DNA from: Diphasiastrum complanatum
Taxonomy: Eukaryota; Streptophyta; Lycopodiopsida; Lycopodiales; Lycopodiaceae
Assembly: GCA_029204225.1 (NCBI GenBank)
Contig: CM055108.1
Coordinates: 21,860,326 to 21,924,325 of the forward strand
Direction: 5' to 3'
Length of the DNA stretch: 64,000 nt
Every line of letters begins with the position of its first letter. The stretch's first letter is position 1. The notes below the pieces were generated by a model. It ran no database searches and was not told the origin of the DNA. It saw only the letters and a program-made list of their open reading frames with translations. Of this stretch, positions 13,501 to 25,500 are shown one piece after another. The translations under genes were made by a program, and so were the position numbers.

Positions 13501-16500
13501 TGGCAAGCTGTACCCGATCACGAAAATCTCGAGCAAAATGTGGCTCAGGAGCTAGATGTCGTGGAAAATGTGACTCAGGAGCTGTAGGACGTGGAAAACC
13601 GGGTGGTGGGTTAGGTGGAAAATGAGGCCCACCGCCAAAGGAAGTAGACGAGGATGGAAGTCTAAATGGAGACCCAAATGATGAATGAACAGGGGCTTTG
13701 CCAGGTCCATGTGGCTGTAAGGAATCAATCTGTGACTGCATAGTGGCAAAGCCGGTCTGTAGAGTGGTAAAACTGGTCATCATTTGGTCGAAACGACTAC
13801 TGAGGAGAGTAAGAGAGTCACGCATATTAGCAAACTGTTCATCTAAAGGTCCGGAATGACTCGCAGGTGTAGTGGGTGAGCTAGCCATGAGGAAGAAAAA
13901 GTAAGCGAGAAAAGAAATGTGCTAAACAATTGGACGAACTGAAGGAGAGGACATAAGTCGTCACAACAGGCACGCCAATGAAAAGACACAATAGAACTCG
14001 CGATGTAAGATGAACGGAAAGGACAACTAAGTAAGAAATACCTCGTAACCGCAATTGGAAGTGAGCTGAAAAATAGCGGCAATATGTCGAGGTACCGGGC
14101 AGCCTCCACAAAAGATGCTAAGGGCCCGACAACGTGGAGTAAACGGTGGGTAAAAGTATGGGAAACAATAATGGACTATGGGGCTGGAAAGGGAGCAGCC
14201 AAGGAAAGGAAGTGATAACAAAAAGGAGGTATGGGCAGGGAGGAAACAAGGCTGAAAAATCAGAGATCGCCCTTCAAGGGTAAAAAAAAAGTTTGCGATA
14301 AAGACGGGGGGCAATCCCGATGCGCGATGAAGTTGGGTGGGAGTGGCTTTCTAAGCATCTAGGCGTGTTTGTATTGTCCGGGGTAGGGTTGCGAACACAG
14401 ACAGCAGTGTAGGAGGGTGAGCTGAAATTGAGGCGGATGTAGGGCGCCAGCTATGGTGGAGTGTGGGCGTCCAAGAGAGGTAGTAAACGGCAAAAAAAAA
14501 TTGGATCAAAAAGATGGGTTGGTAGGGCGCTAGGAGTGGCTGATGGAAGGTGGCGAATAGGGGCAGCAAAAAGCGGAAATTTTCAGCAAAGGAAGGAGCA
14601 GTAGGGCGCTGGTCAGCAAGCATGAGGGCGCCCAATAGGGCAGCAAACAGGAGGCAGTAGGGCGCCCAAAATAGGGGAGGAAAAAGGCTGAAAATGCAGC
14701 AGTAGGCAGCCAGCAAGAGGGTGCTAGAAATGGGCAGCAAGTGGGCGTCTGTCCTCCTCCGATCCGTTGTGAAAATTTGCAAGACAAGTGTGGAGAAATG
14801 CTGAAGATCCGGCTGAAAAATGGTGAAGATCCAAGCTGAAGATGGGCGCCCTCCTGTGAGGGAAAAATCTGCTCAATGGAGATGCTCAGGAAAGTGCTCT
14901 GATACCAAGTTATGAACGTAGCCACAGCTGATCTAGATTTAGTCTATGAAAGCATCACATAAGCAAGACTTAACCCTAGAAAACAGGAGAGAGAAAGCTT
15001 AAAGAGACTAAAGAAGAAGATCATATCATAAGCCAAGTAACAAATGACACAGAATCCCTACTTATAGCCAAGAGGAAGCCCTAAAAGGAAGCTTCCAGTG
15101 GCTAGGGCCAAACTGAGAGGGAAAATAGTGTGCCCTCTAAGAAGGCCCCCACTCTAGTAATATGACCAAATAACCAATATAGTGAATCATAGGGCCCAAG
15201 GCCAATAATATGGTCTAAATGTCAATAATAGGGCCCAAGGCCAACCATATAGTCTAAATGTCAAATAATGAATAAAAAAGGGCCCAAAGCCTGCTTATGC
15301 ATAAAGTAAAGTAAATGTAAATGGACATGGCGAATGTAATGAGCCGAGTCCATAACTGTAGGCCAACTCTATAAAAGACCACCGAGTTTTCCGTGGGAAT
15401 ATATGTTATGAGCACAAAGGTACAATTGTAGATAAGCAGAGCAAGCTTAGACTTCATAGATGGCCAAGGAATATTGCTCTTTCAGGTGCGCTTGAAAACC
15501 AAAATGGCCCCTAACTGGAGAAAGGTGTGCATTAGAAAGAATTTTAGGGCATATATCTGGGGAGCTGGGAATGCAAAGGGAACCTCAATGGAAAAGATGG
15601 TGATTGACAACAAAACAAACGTGATGATGTTACGAAGGTGTTGGAGCAGTGTCATGGATCTCACAAAAATGGCTATGTTAAAGGCAAGTTGGCATTTAGG
15701 ACTCAATTGTTAGCAAATCTGGAGATAAGTGGGCATGGTTCCCATAGCTGCACCACTAAAAGTTGTTGGATTGTTTTTCATTATCGATTAGCTAAATACA
15801 GGAAATTGTCCAATTTTAGCTGATAGATATGTCTATATGTTTAGCTTTCTTGAAAGGTTATTGTGACCCTCAATTAGACTGAATTCAAATACAAATCAAT
15901 AAGGCCATTCACGACTTCAAGACAACTTCAGAATAACCAATGATAGCATGTAATAGCTCTAAATAAATAGAATTTAATGCACAAAATCGTTTTTTATCAG
16001 AGCAAAATTGCAAGCTGATTCGAATAGGCCAATTTGTCCCGATTCGAACCAGCTAGCTAGGTTCAATGGAGACACATGAGTCCTAAAAAGAGAGTTGACT
16101 AGTCAAACATGACATGTGTCATATGCTCATTTATGAATGAAGCCACAATTGATCTAGAGCTAAGCTATGAAAGCATCACATAAGCAAGACTTAACCCTAG
16201 CTAAGCTATGAAAGCATCACATAAGCAAGACTTAACCCTAGAAAGCAGGAAAGAGAGAGATTAAGGAGACTAAAGAGAGATCAATATCATCAGCTGAGTA
16301 ACAAATGACACAGATTCCCTACTTATAGCATAGAGGAAGCCCTAAAAGGAAGCTTCTAGTGGTTAGTGCCCAACTGGGAGAGATAATAGTGCGCCCTCCA
16401 AAAAGGCCCCCCACTCTTTAGTATTATGTCCAAATGTCCAAATAATGAATAATAAGGTCCAAGGCCAACCATATAGTTAAGTGTCAATAATGAATAAAAA

Positions 16501-19500
16501 AGGGCCCAAGGCCTGCTTATGCATGAAGTAAAGTAAATGTAAAAGGACGTGGCGAATGTAATGACCCGATTCCATAACTCTCCCCGACACAACAAAAAGA
16601 CCCAACTGCCAAAAAGAAACTGGATCAATCAGCAACAAGCCCTGGTGCATCAACAACTAGAGCAACATCTGATGTAGAGGAATCAACAAGTGCAGGAAGA
16701 GCACGATCCTGATTCGCAAGTGATGGTGTATGATAAAAGACATGAATAGGCTCCCATGTGGCCTCCTCAACAGGACGACCATCCCACTGGACCAAAAACT
16801 GAATTTGCCGGCAGCATCAACTATGGTGAAGGCGAACTTGGTGAATGGCAGCTGGTAAGAAAGGCTCAGGATCAACATCGTGGCGACGAAGGGAACGTCT
16901 CGGCCGCGTCATCTGAAACCAAGCAATATAACAACCAAGAATGCCAAGGAACCAGAAGAAGCTCAAGCAGCAACCATGAATGCCAAGGTATCTGTAATGC
17001 CCAAGATAGTAGAGGATCAGCCCAAAAGATAGGGACATCATACCAAGGTATCCAAAAAGCCCGAGAAGGTAGAATTGCATCAACAACAGGAAGCCAATAA
17101 GGAAACTGGAAAAGAGATGGACACTCATCGCGAATAGCCACATCATACACGTAACCATCAACCATATGTGCAAACTCAGTGATATAGGTGCCCCAAGAAA
17201 AGATAGCAGCATCGGAAGACCAGCACCGAGGAGTAGGGACATAAGCAGGATGACAGGCACGCTGTAATAGCATGGAAAAGCAAGCGATATGCCAGGAAAC
17301 ATGGAGCATAAAGAGATCATCCCTGACAAAGGATAGCTAAAATGGAGAAATGTGCACCAGCATGGTCAAAAGCACAAGGTATCCATAAGGCCCATGAATG
17401 AGAAGTAGCAATGGCACACGGTACCCTCAAGGTCCATATCTGGAGAAGAGCGGCATGCCAAAAGTTCCAGAAGGTCCAAGAAATCAATGCATCATCTAAA
17501 AAGACATGATGCATGAAAACAGTAGCAACAATTCTAGAAATAGTAGAGGCCCCAAGTGAAAAACTGTAGCCGAAAAACTCATCCAGAAAGACCTCATATG
17601 GACATACCAATCCATCATAGGAGACACAAAAAATGGATGGAGAATCGGATGACCCATCGGAACTGGCTGCAAGTGTAATCCCAAAGTACACACTAGGCGC
17701 ACAAGTGAGGAATAGAAGAAATGCACTGGAATGAGGAACGGGATCCGCAACATCAGTAGCAAGCATCAGAGCAATATCCACGTGTAGCTGGGAATGAGTA
17801 TCAAAGCACATATGAGCAACACTGAAGTATATGGTGACAACATCCCTAAAAACTATCCAAGAGAGGAGAAGGAACTTTCTCAAGGTACTCTGATGGTCTC
17901 GGATCACCAGAACAAAGTGGCAACTCAGCATCGGAGACCAAGCGATATAGAGCAACCCGAAATGACGGGGAACCTGAAGATCACCCGGACAAACAGTAGC
18001 TGGAACGGAGGCAATAACCCAAGCCATCGGGATATGCCAAGCCTGACAATGAGCAACAATCCAAGGAACAGTTAGAGAGCCACATGCATAATCATAGAGA
18101 TATCTACACCATAGGCGATCAGTAATATGGAAAAACCAGCACCAATCAACAGGTCCAAATGACAACCAAGCTATACGTAATAACCAGGAATGCCATATAT
18201 CCATAGCTGAAAATGAAGCAGTAGTATGAGCAATAGATTCAAATGAAATCCAAGCGATACGTAATAACCAGGAATGCCAAATATCAAGAGGTAAAAAGGA
18301 ATCAGTCGCATGAAAAACCTCTAATGCATAAAAAGCCCAAAAGTGTATACCATCGGCATGGACTGCAACAAACTCTTATGTAGAAACACAAGGAGACTGA
18401 AGGATGCCCGTATACTCATCTAGAAAGATCCCAACACATAAATACCCTAGATAAGTAATAGTGACCATCTGGCAAATATCCTCGGATGAAAAATGTGTAA
18501 CGATAAGGGCCAAAGGCGCATGAATCATGTAAGGAACCGTAGAAATATCATGAGGCAGATCACAAACCTCAAGCAGAGATCCATGGAGTAAAGTGAAAGA
18601 AGATACAGCCTGATCACCAATAGCAAGGGAACCATCAAACGTGGACCCGTGAAGAACTCCATAGAAATCAGCAGGAACATCAACCATAACGGAATCAAGA
18701 GATGGAGATATAGAGACCAATGGAGAAGATACTGCACCAACCACCGAACCAGGAGGGCTCAGGAACATGAGTAGCATCAAAGTACTCAACAACAATATCA
18801 AAGCATGCAATAACATCAGCAATAGTAGCAAGGCATACTATATCAGCATCCAAGCATGGAACAATATCATAGCATGCAACAACATCAGTAGCACCATCAA
18901 AGCATGCAACGACATCATCAATAGTATCATAGCATGCTATATCAGTATCAAGGACCATATCAGCGCAACCGATATATGAGAGAGCTCAGGTAGATCAATA
19001 ACTATCTCAAGTAGATCAGGCAACTCGCTCACACTGTGTGATATAGAATCATCCTCATGTGTATCGCTAACAATGTGGGAATCAACCTCATGTGAATCAC
19101 TAGACATGTGTGACTCTATCTCTATTTGTCTTGCACAAGAAAATGGAACCTCGCATATGGAAGAATGCTCACGAGAGGAATCAGGAGTAGAACTCTCAAG
19201 ACCTATAATACCACTCGTAAGAGCGAGAGGAGGAACAAATATAGAATTATCATCGGAATATATAAGAAGGCGAAGTACAGGTAGAAAGTCATGCCACTCA
19301 GAGATAGGCGGATGAGAATGGACATAAGCAAACCACTTCGACCTAGCAGAACCCTTTAAGAGAAAAATTGCATCAAGAATCTTATTAGGACCTGCACAAG
19401 TTGGCCGAGAAGTATCAAAGTAATATTGAAGACACGAAAATATGTTCAGATGGTATATCACTCAAAAAAACAAAAAGATAATCTAAAGGGGATAGAGACC

Positions 19501-22500
19501 GAAAATCAGAAGTCATGATAAAAATAAAATTAAAAGTAATGGAAAAAAAATAGGTAACCCAATTATCCAAATAATTTGGGTGGTTTTCTTAATTTTTTTT
19601 TTAATTATAATGGAGCGTAGAAAAACAAAGAAAAAGTGAAAAACGAAATCGACGATGAAAATGAATTATGGAATCGAAACGCAAATGGAACGGAAACTAA
19701 TAACAAATAACGAAAGACAAGATGAAAAGTGCGATGGAAAACACAAACTACAAAATGGAATGGAAGTAACAAAACAACAGCCACAGGCAGAAAGTTAAGC
19801 CAGGCAAGACAGTAATCAAGTGGACGAGTTGAAGGAGAGGACATAAGTCGTCACGACAGGTACACCAATGAAAAGACGTGAAAAAGCTTGCTAAACCAAA
19901 AAAAAAAGAGAAATGACAAATAGTGTAAGTAGTACCTCGCAACTGCCATCGAAAGCGTGCTGAAAACGGTAGTAAAATGGAGAGATACCGGGCAGCCACC
20001 AAATAGAGATAAGAGCGGCCTGCAAAAGCAACCAAAGAGGGTTAGGCAGCTAGCAAGCAAAGCTGGAAAATCAGTAGAAAGAAGGTGGAGACAATGCAAG
20101 GAGGGGTGGGCTGGGAAAGAGTACAAATAGGTTGAGTTCTGGACAACAAGCGGAAAGTAAAGTAGGGTGCTGGAAGTAGGTGATGGTGGGCTGGAAAATG
20201 TGCAGTAGCAGTAGGGCGCCAATCCTCCTTCAAATGATAGTGATAATTTGCAAAACAAGTGGAGAGAGAAAGCTGAAGATCCAAGCTGAAAATGCTGAAG
20301 ATCCAAGCTGATCCAAGCTAAAAATGGATGTTGGGCAGCAGCTAGTAAGATCCACAAATGTCCTGCAAAATGATGAAAAAACTATTGAAAATGGTGATGA
20401 AGTAGGGCGCTGGACAGCCTCCAAACAATCAGCAAAATGGACAGCAAATCGTTGGAGAAACCCATCGAAGATGCAAGGTAGTAGGGCGCTGGGCAGCAGC
20501 TAACAAAATCCGCACATAACCTGAAAAAAAAAATGGAGAAAACCGCTAAAAATAGTGATGAAGTAGGGCGTTGGACAGCCTCCGAAAGTGACAAGGTAGT
20601 AGGGCGCTGGCCAGCCTCTACCAAATCTGGAAAAATGATAGAAATCCGATGAAAAAATCGACGAAAGTGATGGGTTAGCAGGGCGTTGGACAGCCTCTAC
20701 TAAATCTGAAAAAACGATGGAAATCTGATGAATAAATCAACGAAAGTGATGGGTTAGTAGGGCACTAAGAGCTAAGCTATGAAAAGTATCACATAAGCAA
20801 GACTTAACCCTTGCTAAGCTATGAAAACATCACATAAGCAAGACTTAACCCTAGAAAGCAGGAAAGAAAGAGATTAAGGAGATTAAAGAGACTGATCAAT
20901 ATCATCAGTTGAGAAACAAATGACACAGATTCCCTACTTATAGCATAGAGAAAGCCCTGAAAGGAAGCTTCTAGGGGTTAGGGCCCAATCGGGAGGGATA
21001 ATAGTGCGCCCTCCAAGAAGACCCCCACTCTCCAGTAATATATCCAAATGTCCAAACAATGAATAATAAGGCCCAAGGCCAACCATATAGTCTAAGTGTC
21101 AATAATGAATAAAAAGGGCCCAAGGCCTACTTATGCATAAAGTAAAGTAAATGTAAATAGACGTGGCGAATGTAATGAGCCGAGTCCATAACTTGCTCAT
21201 TGGGACACTTGGTCCGGTGTATGAGTGATACATGTCAGCCTACTTGCTTGCCTATGTGTCAGGGTACTATCAAGTGGCAAGTGTCGACTATGCATGGAAT
21301 TGGCCATGTGTCAACGTTAGGAAGGATTAGGGTTAAGGGGTGCTTGGGGGTTGTGGATAAGTGAGCCTAGAGAGAGGCATTCCTCATCATAATCTATGCA
21401 GCAAAGGTTGGGAGGAGACAAGGCAGCCAGCTCCACTATGTTTCATGCTTGTTGATGCTATGTACTTACTATGAATTCAATAAAGTTTGAGTTTGAGATA
21501 CAAATAATGTGGAAGAATAGGTAGTCCCATATCGTCAAGCTGTAATTGATGAGTGCGATAGAAATGCATCTTAACCCTATCGGGATCAAGCTGTCACCAT
21601 ACTGTGTGGATATAGCTCCGATACATCTGCCGACGTATGTATGCATGTGTTCCGTTAGGGAGATCTGCCATAGATATCCCCCACATACGAAGAAGCTCCG
21701 ATACTCTCCCAAACCACGAGGACTTAGCCTGCTGGCTAGCAATAGTGCGAGAAGAAGATAAGGCTGCAACTACATATCTAGAAGTATCCATATCTGCCAG
21801 TCTGTGTACAACGTGACAATTCGAACTCAACCAGTTGAAATCTACTTCTACTTTGCTGCAAAATGAACTGAAGTCAGATCCTAAGCACTACTATACTTGC
21901 ATAATCCGACAAAACAAGAACAAGAACCAATCTACAGCATTTTAGAAGTCCAAGAATCAAGAAACCAACCAGTCTTTTGATTCTTGGACATCCCAAGAAC
22001 ATCAAGAACTAGAATGTTGGAGGATATGCAAGATTTATACCACATTTCTAGCCTATTTAGTTTACTTGAATGCTAGTTCCTACCTTAATCCACAAACAAG
22101 AAATGAAAACTAATCCACAACTAGGAAAGCAAGAAAACTAATCCACTCTAAAGTCCACAACCACACACAATATGAATGGAAGGGCATGATCATAGGGGCA
22201 TCACTCAAGAAAACCATCATGATCAAGGAGCTTAGTGTAGCATCAAACTCATGGAAAATCTTCTTATTAGGCATGGAGTAGATACAATGCAAAAAGCTCT
22301 TCTTCTCAAAGAGGGAGTCTCTTAAATAAGCAAGAGAGCTCCTTAGGTGGCGTCCTAGTGGCATTTCCACATTTCACAAATTACAAGTGGAATAATGCTC
22401 TCCACTAGAGGTCACCATCAAAGGTGGCTCACTCTACTTTCTTTAAGAGGGGTCTATGCATTTATTACATTAGCCTAGAAATACTAGTTCCTACATGGTC

Positions 22501-25500
22501 ATTCCATCTTCCGGGATTCACCATGAGGCTTACACAGTTCCTACTTGACAGTATTAACTAGTATTCCTCGGCTCTCAGTCTTCGTTAGTCTCGTCTTCTC
22601 AAAGACCTCCTCAGTCTAAGGTGAGAGGTACTCTTGAGTTGCTCTGTCCGAGTATCTTGGGGATTCGTCAGAATCAGCCAACAGTGACCAAGTCCATGCT
22701 CAAACATAGGTATGTACACGTGGCTGCATATTGGGATCCCACACCCCCCACATAGTTGCATAGCCAGCTTCTTATTCCTTGTCCGCACAAGGGGTGGTAC
22801 CAAGGGCTTGGGATATATCTGTGGGTACACATGCCAAGGAGGTCGTTCAGAACATAGCTCATTGGAATAGAAAGGAGGTCGTTGAAAGCTTTTGCCAACA
22901 TAGATAACACTAGAGTAATCCTCATTTTTTGAAAGCACTCACTTATTGGAATGTAATAGCTTGAAACCCAACATGATCTTGTACTTGTCTTTTATTGTCA
23001 CATTAGTGTATGTAGCATGCAAGACGGGATATATACTATTCCCAAGCTCTGAAATTTTGCACATTGTTCATGTATGCTGATAGGAGACCTTGCAAAAGTA
23101 TTAAAAAAAGTGCAAGATTTGGGGAACTACAAATTTTTAATATGTTTAGGCACATAGGACACCTGCAAAAAAATGAATGCCTGTAGATTTAAAATATGTT
23201 GAAGAGTGCAGGCCACAATTCAGCTCATTATGATCTAAATCTTTGATATTTTAACTAACAGTTAAGTAGGATTTAGCTACGCCTTTATTTCCAAGTTTCG
23301 TGTGGCAAATTTTGTCGCCATGCTGTAACCAGAAACAAATTTATGCTGTTAGAGACTTTTACTTCATATCATCTGAATGGTATTTGTAACTTGTTAGTGA
23401 GAAGGTTGCTGCTTTCCATGCAACTTTTGGAATTGCATGCATGAAAAGCCTCATCAAGGAACTAAAACAAATTTGAAAAATCTGTGTCAATGGTTTTTGG
23501 CTTGTGTGAAAGTACAGGAAGAGAATAGTAACAAAACAACCCGACAAGGAGTTTTACCTTCTTCAAATGATCATGCTAAGAAAGGATTTCAAGCTGGAAT
23601 AAAGTGCTTGCAAACGGTTCAAGAGCCCATCAGGGAACTTCCAGGTGATTAAATGTGCATGCATATCCTAGATAGAATAATCAAAGCTGTGATTGTATTA
23701 TTTATTCATTTTATTAAAGTCATGTCTGTCAAAGAAGTAACTTATCCTTGAGGCTTGAACACTCAATGGAGCGATAACATATGCACATATCTGAGGGAAA
23801 ATGTTTGGTAAATGCTCTAAAATGTCACTCTACCTATTGAGTTGATATTCTGGAAAATACTTGAATCTTTATCCATGCCACGATACATACTAAACTGGAT
23901 GTTTCATTGCAGAGCTCTTTGCACCTATTTCGTGTTATGGGAACACCTTGTATGGGCGATTCTGTGTAGGCGCTTTGGGCTTGATAGCATTTGTAAGTGT
24001 AATACGAATAGGACATTCCTCCAGAATGTCACAGGGGCAGGCTGTCAAAAAGCGCATACTAAGATCTCGATGGTACACAGAAGGGAAAAATGGTGTTGAC
24101 AGAAGAAGATTACTTCGAGGAGCTAAAGGACAACGCTTACGAGTTGCTTTCCCTCGAAGTTCTCAAAAGAATCCCCATGGTGGAAGGGAAGATACCCATC
24201 GTTACAAGGGTTTGGTTATACACGATGGAGAACTAGTTCAGAATGGTTTTGGTGGTGGTATGCAAAACGGCTTTTATTTGAAGCACGATCAGGAAGCCAG
24301 TACTTATCAATCTGATTACAATTCTAGATCCTCTGCCGCTTTCTTTTTAGCATCACTGGACAAAAGCTATAAGTCAGAAGTGCCTCATCATGGAGGTGAA
24401 GCATCAGAAGAAAATCAAACTACTGCAAGTGATAATAACCTAGACTCAAACTCTGAGCAATCTCATAAAAGCTTCTTAGAGAAAGTTGGGTGCTTCATTT
24501 CCGATGCATTTTTATCCTCTAAGACACATTCAATGCCTGACAGCATAAAATCATTTCCAGATGTGAGGGATGTGGCACAGGGTTTTGCAGAAAAGCAGAT
24601 TATATGTCCTAATACGCAAGAAGCCATTGTGGAACCAAGGATGCCAAGTGGGAGGGCTTCCATGATGACTGGTCTTCATGGAAGGTGGAAGAAAGAGGAT
24701 GAGGTGTGCACTTCCATAACTAAATTGGAATAAAAGCTATGCTCTTTTGACACTCACCAATTTTTGTACTATATTTAGTAATTTGGGTCAGTTTAATCTC
24801 TTTCCTTTTGGTAGAGTTTGAAGTCTGTTGCTTCTCAATGTAAGCAAAACCTTGCCAGAAACACGTTCACTAGTATAATTCCTCTTTAGTGACATCTCTT
24901 GATCCATGTTATAGCTATATTTGAAGGATCATCTTGAAGAGTTGCGAAAGACAGTGCTAGCAGCAGAAGAAAATAGAAAGGCAACTATGCGTGCTCTTGC
25001 TGATGAGAAAAGGCGGAGCTTAGAGCTTGAAGTGAAGATAAGAAGACAGGTACTGGCCAGCATTATTTCAACCTGCATGCCATCATATTCTTCCATTTCT
25101 AGTGATTTCATTAAAGTTACCAGACTTTTCTTTCTGCAGAAGTGAAAAAATGGGCAAAAAGGTTGCAGTAAAGTTTTCATTGCATGGCACTTTAGTTAGT
25201 CACAACAGTCTCTAGTTTATCTCTTGGAGCTTTTGCTTTATTGCCTGACAGTTTACGTAACGTGCAGTCTGGACTCTGGATCATATTGGTGTTCATACCT
25301 GCACTGCTCTTCTTTGTAGTATTACAAGAAGCTTTGTTTTTGGTTTATTTATCTCCTGAAAAGTTGATCTCCAAAGCACAAATCTACAAGTTCTTTTATG
25401 TTGTTCAGGCCACAATATTTTCAAGGTGAGGCATAGTATCGGTTTCATCTCATGATTTTGCAAAGCTCTTATGTATTGCAGAAAGAAGCTGCAGCTGCAC

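Larger units (their letters stand above)
8774..15357 (-). mobile_element. Element A: Ty3/gypsy chromovirus, near full length
   Basis: 6584 bp with 451- and 450-bp LTRs, a PBS complementary to initiator-Met tRNA, one long gag-pol frame and a polypurine tract. It is flanked by a perfect 5-bp target duplication GTAGG (8769-8773 and 15358-15362). The LTRs differ at about nine bases and one indel (about 2 percent, counted by eye), so it is young compared with its surroundings. Domain order is gag-PR-RT-RH-IN-chromodomain. Three in-frame TAG stops, two compensating frameshifts and a lost zinc-knuckle His make this copy non-functional. It lies antisense in intron 3 of host gene 1. Confidence 0.92.
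16129..21193 (-). mobile_element. Element B: non-autonomous relative of element A
   Basis: 5065 bp flanked by perfect TGCTC duplications (16124-16128 and 21194-21198), with LTRs of the A family in the same orientation. It has no RT, RNase H or integrase core. Instead, on the element strand, it has a repeat-rich leader, a gag-like frame, a Cys/Asp-rich repeat zone and about 1.3 kb of a Trp-rich frame, and then only the chromodomain tail of an A-type pol. The inner end of the right LTR and the PBS are missing (20768 joins leader sequence directly), so this copy itself is dead. The LTRs look clearly more diverged than those of A. Confidence 0.8.
7414..23517 (+). other. Intron 3 of host gene 1 (16.1 kb)
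   Basis: Lies between exon 3 (AAG|gtctgt) and exon 4 (agtacag|GAA). It contains an old gypsy remnant, elements A and B (both antisense to the gene) and about 2.3 kb of unassigned sequence at 21199-23517. More than 70 percent of the intron is retrotransposon-derived. Confidence 0.65.

Noticed and set aside
9121-13750. Many long frames overlapping element A in other phases, including Leu-rich ones
   Set aside because: They are shadows of the gag-pol frame; the C-rich codon bias of the real frame gives Leu/Ser-rich alternatives.
22015-22683. Solo LTR bounded by TGTTGG and CCAACA
   Set aside because: The five bases on each side (TAGAA, GTGAC) do not match, and there is no PBS, purine tract or second copy.
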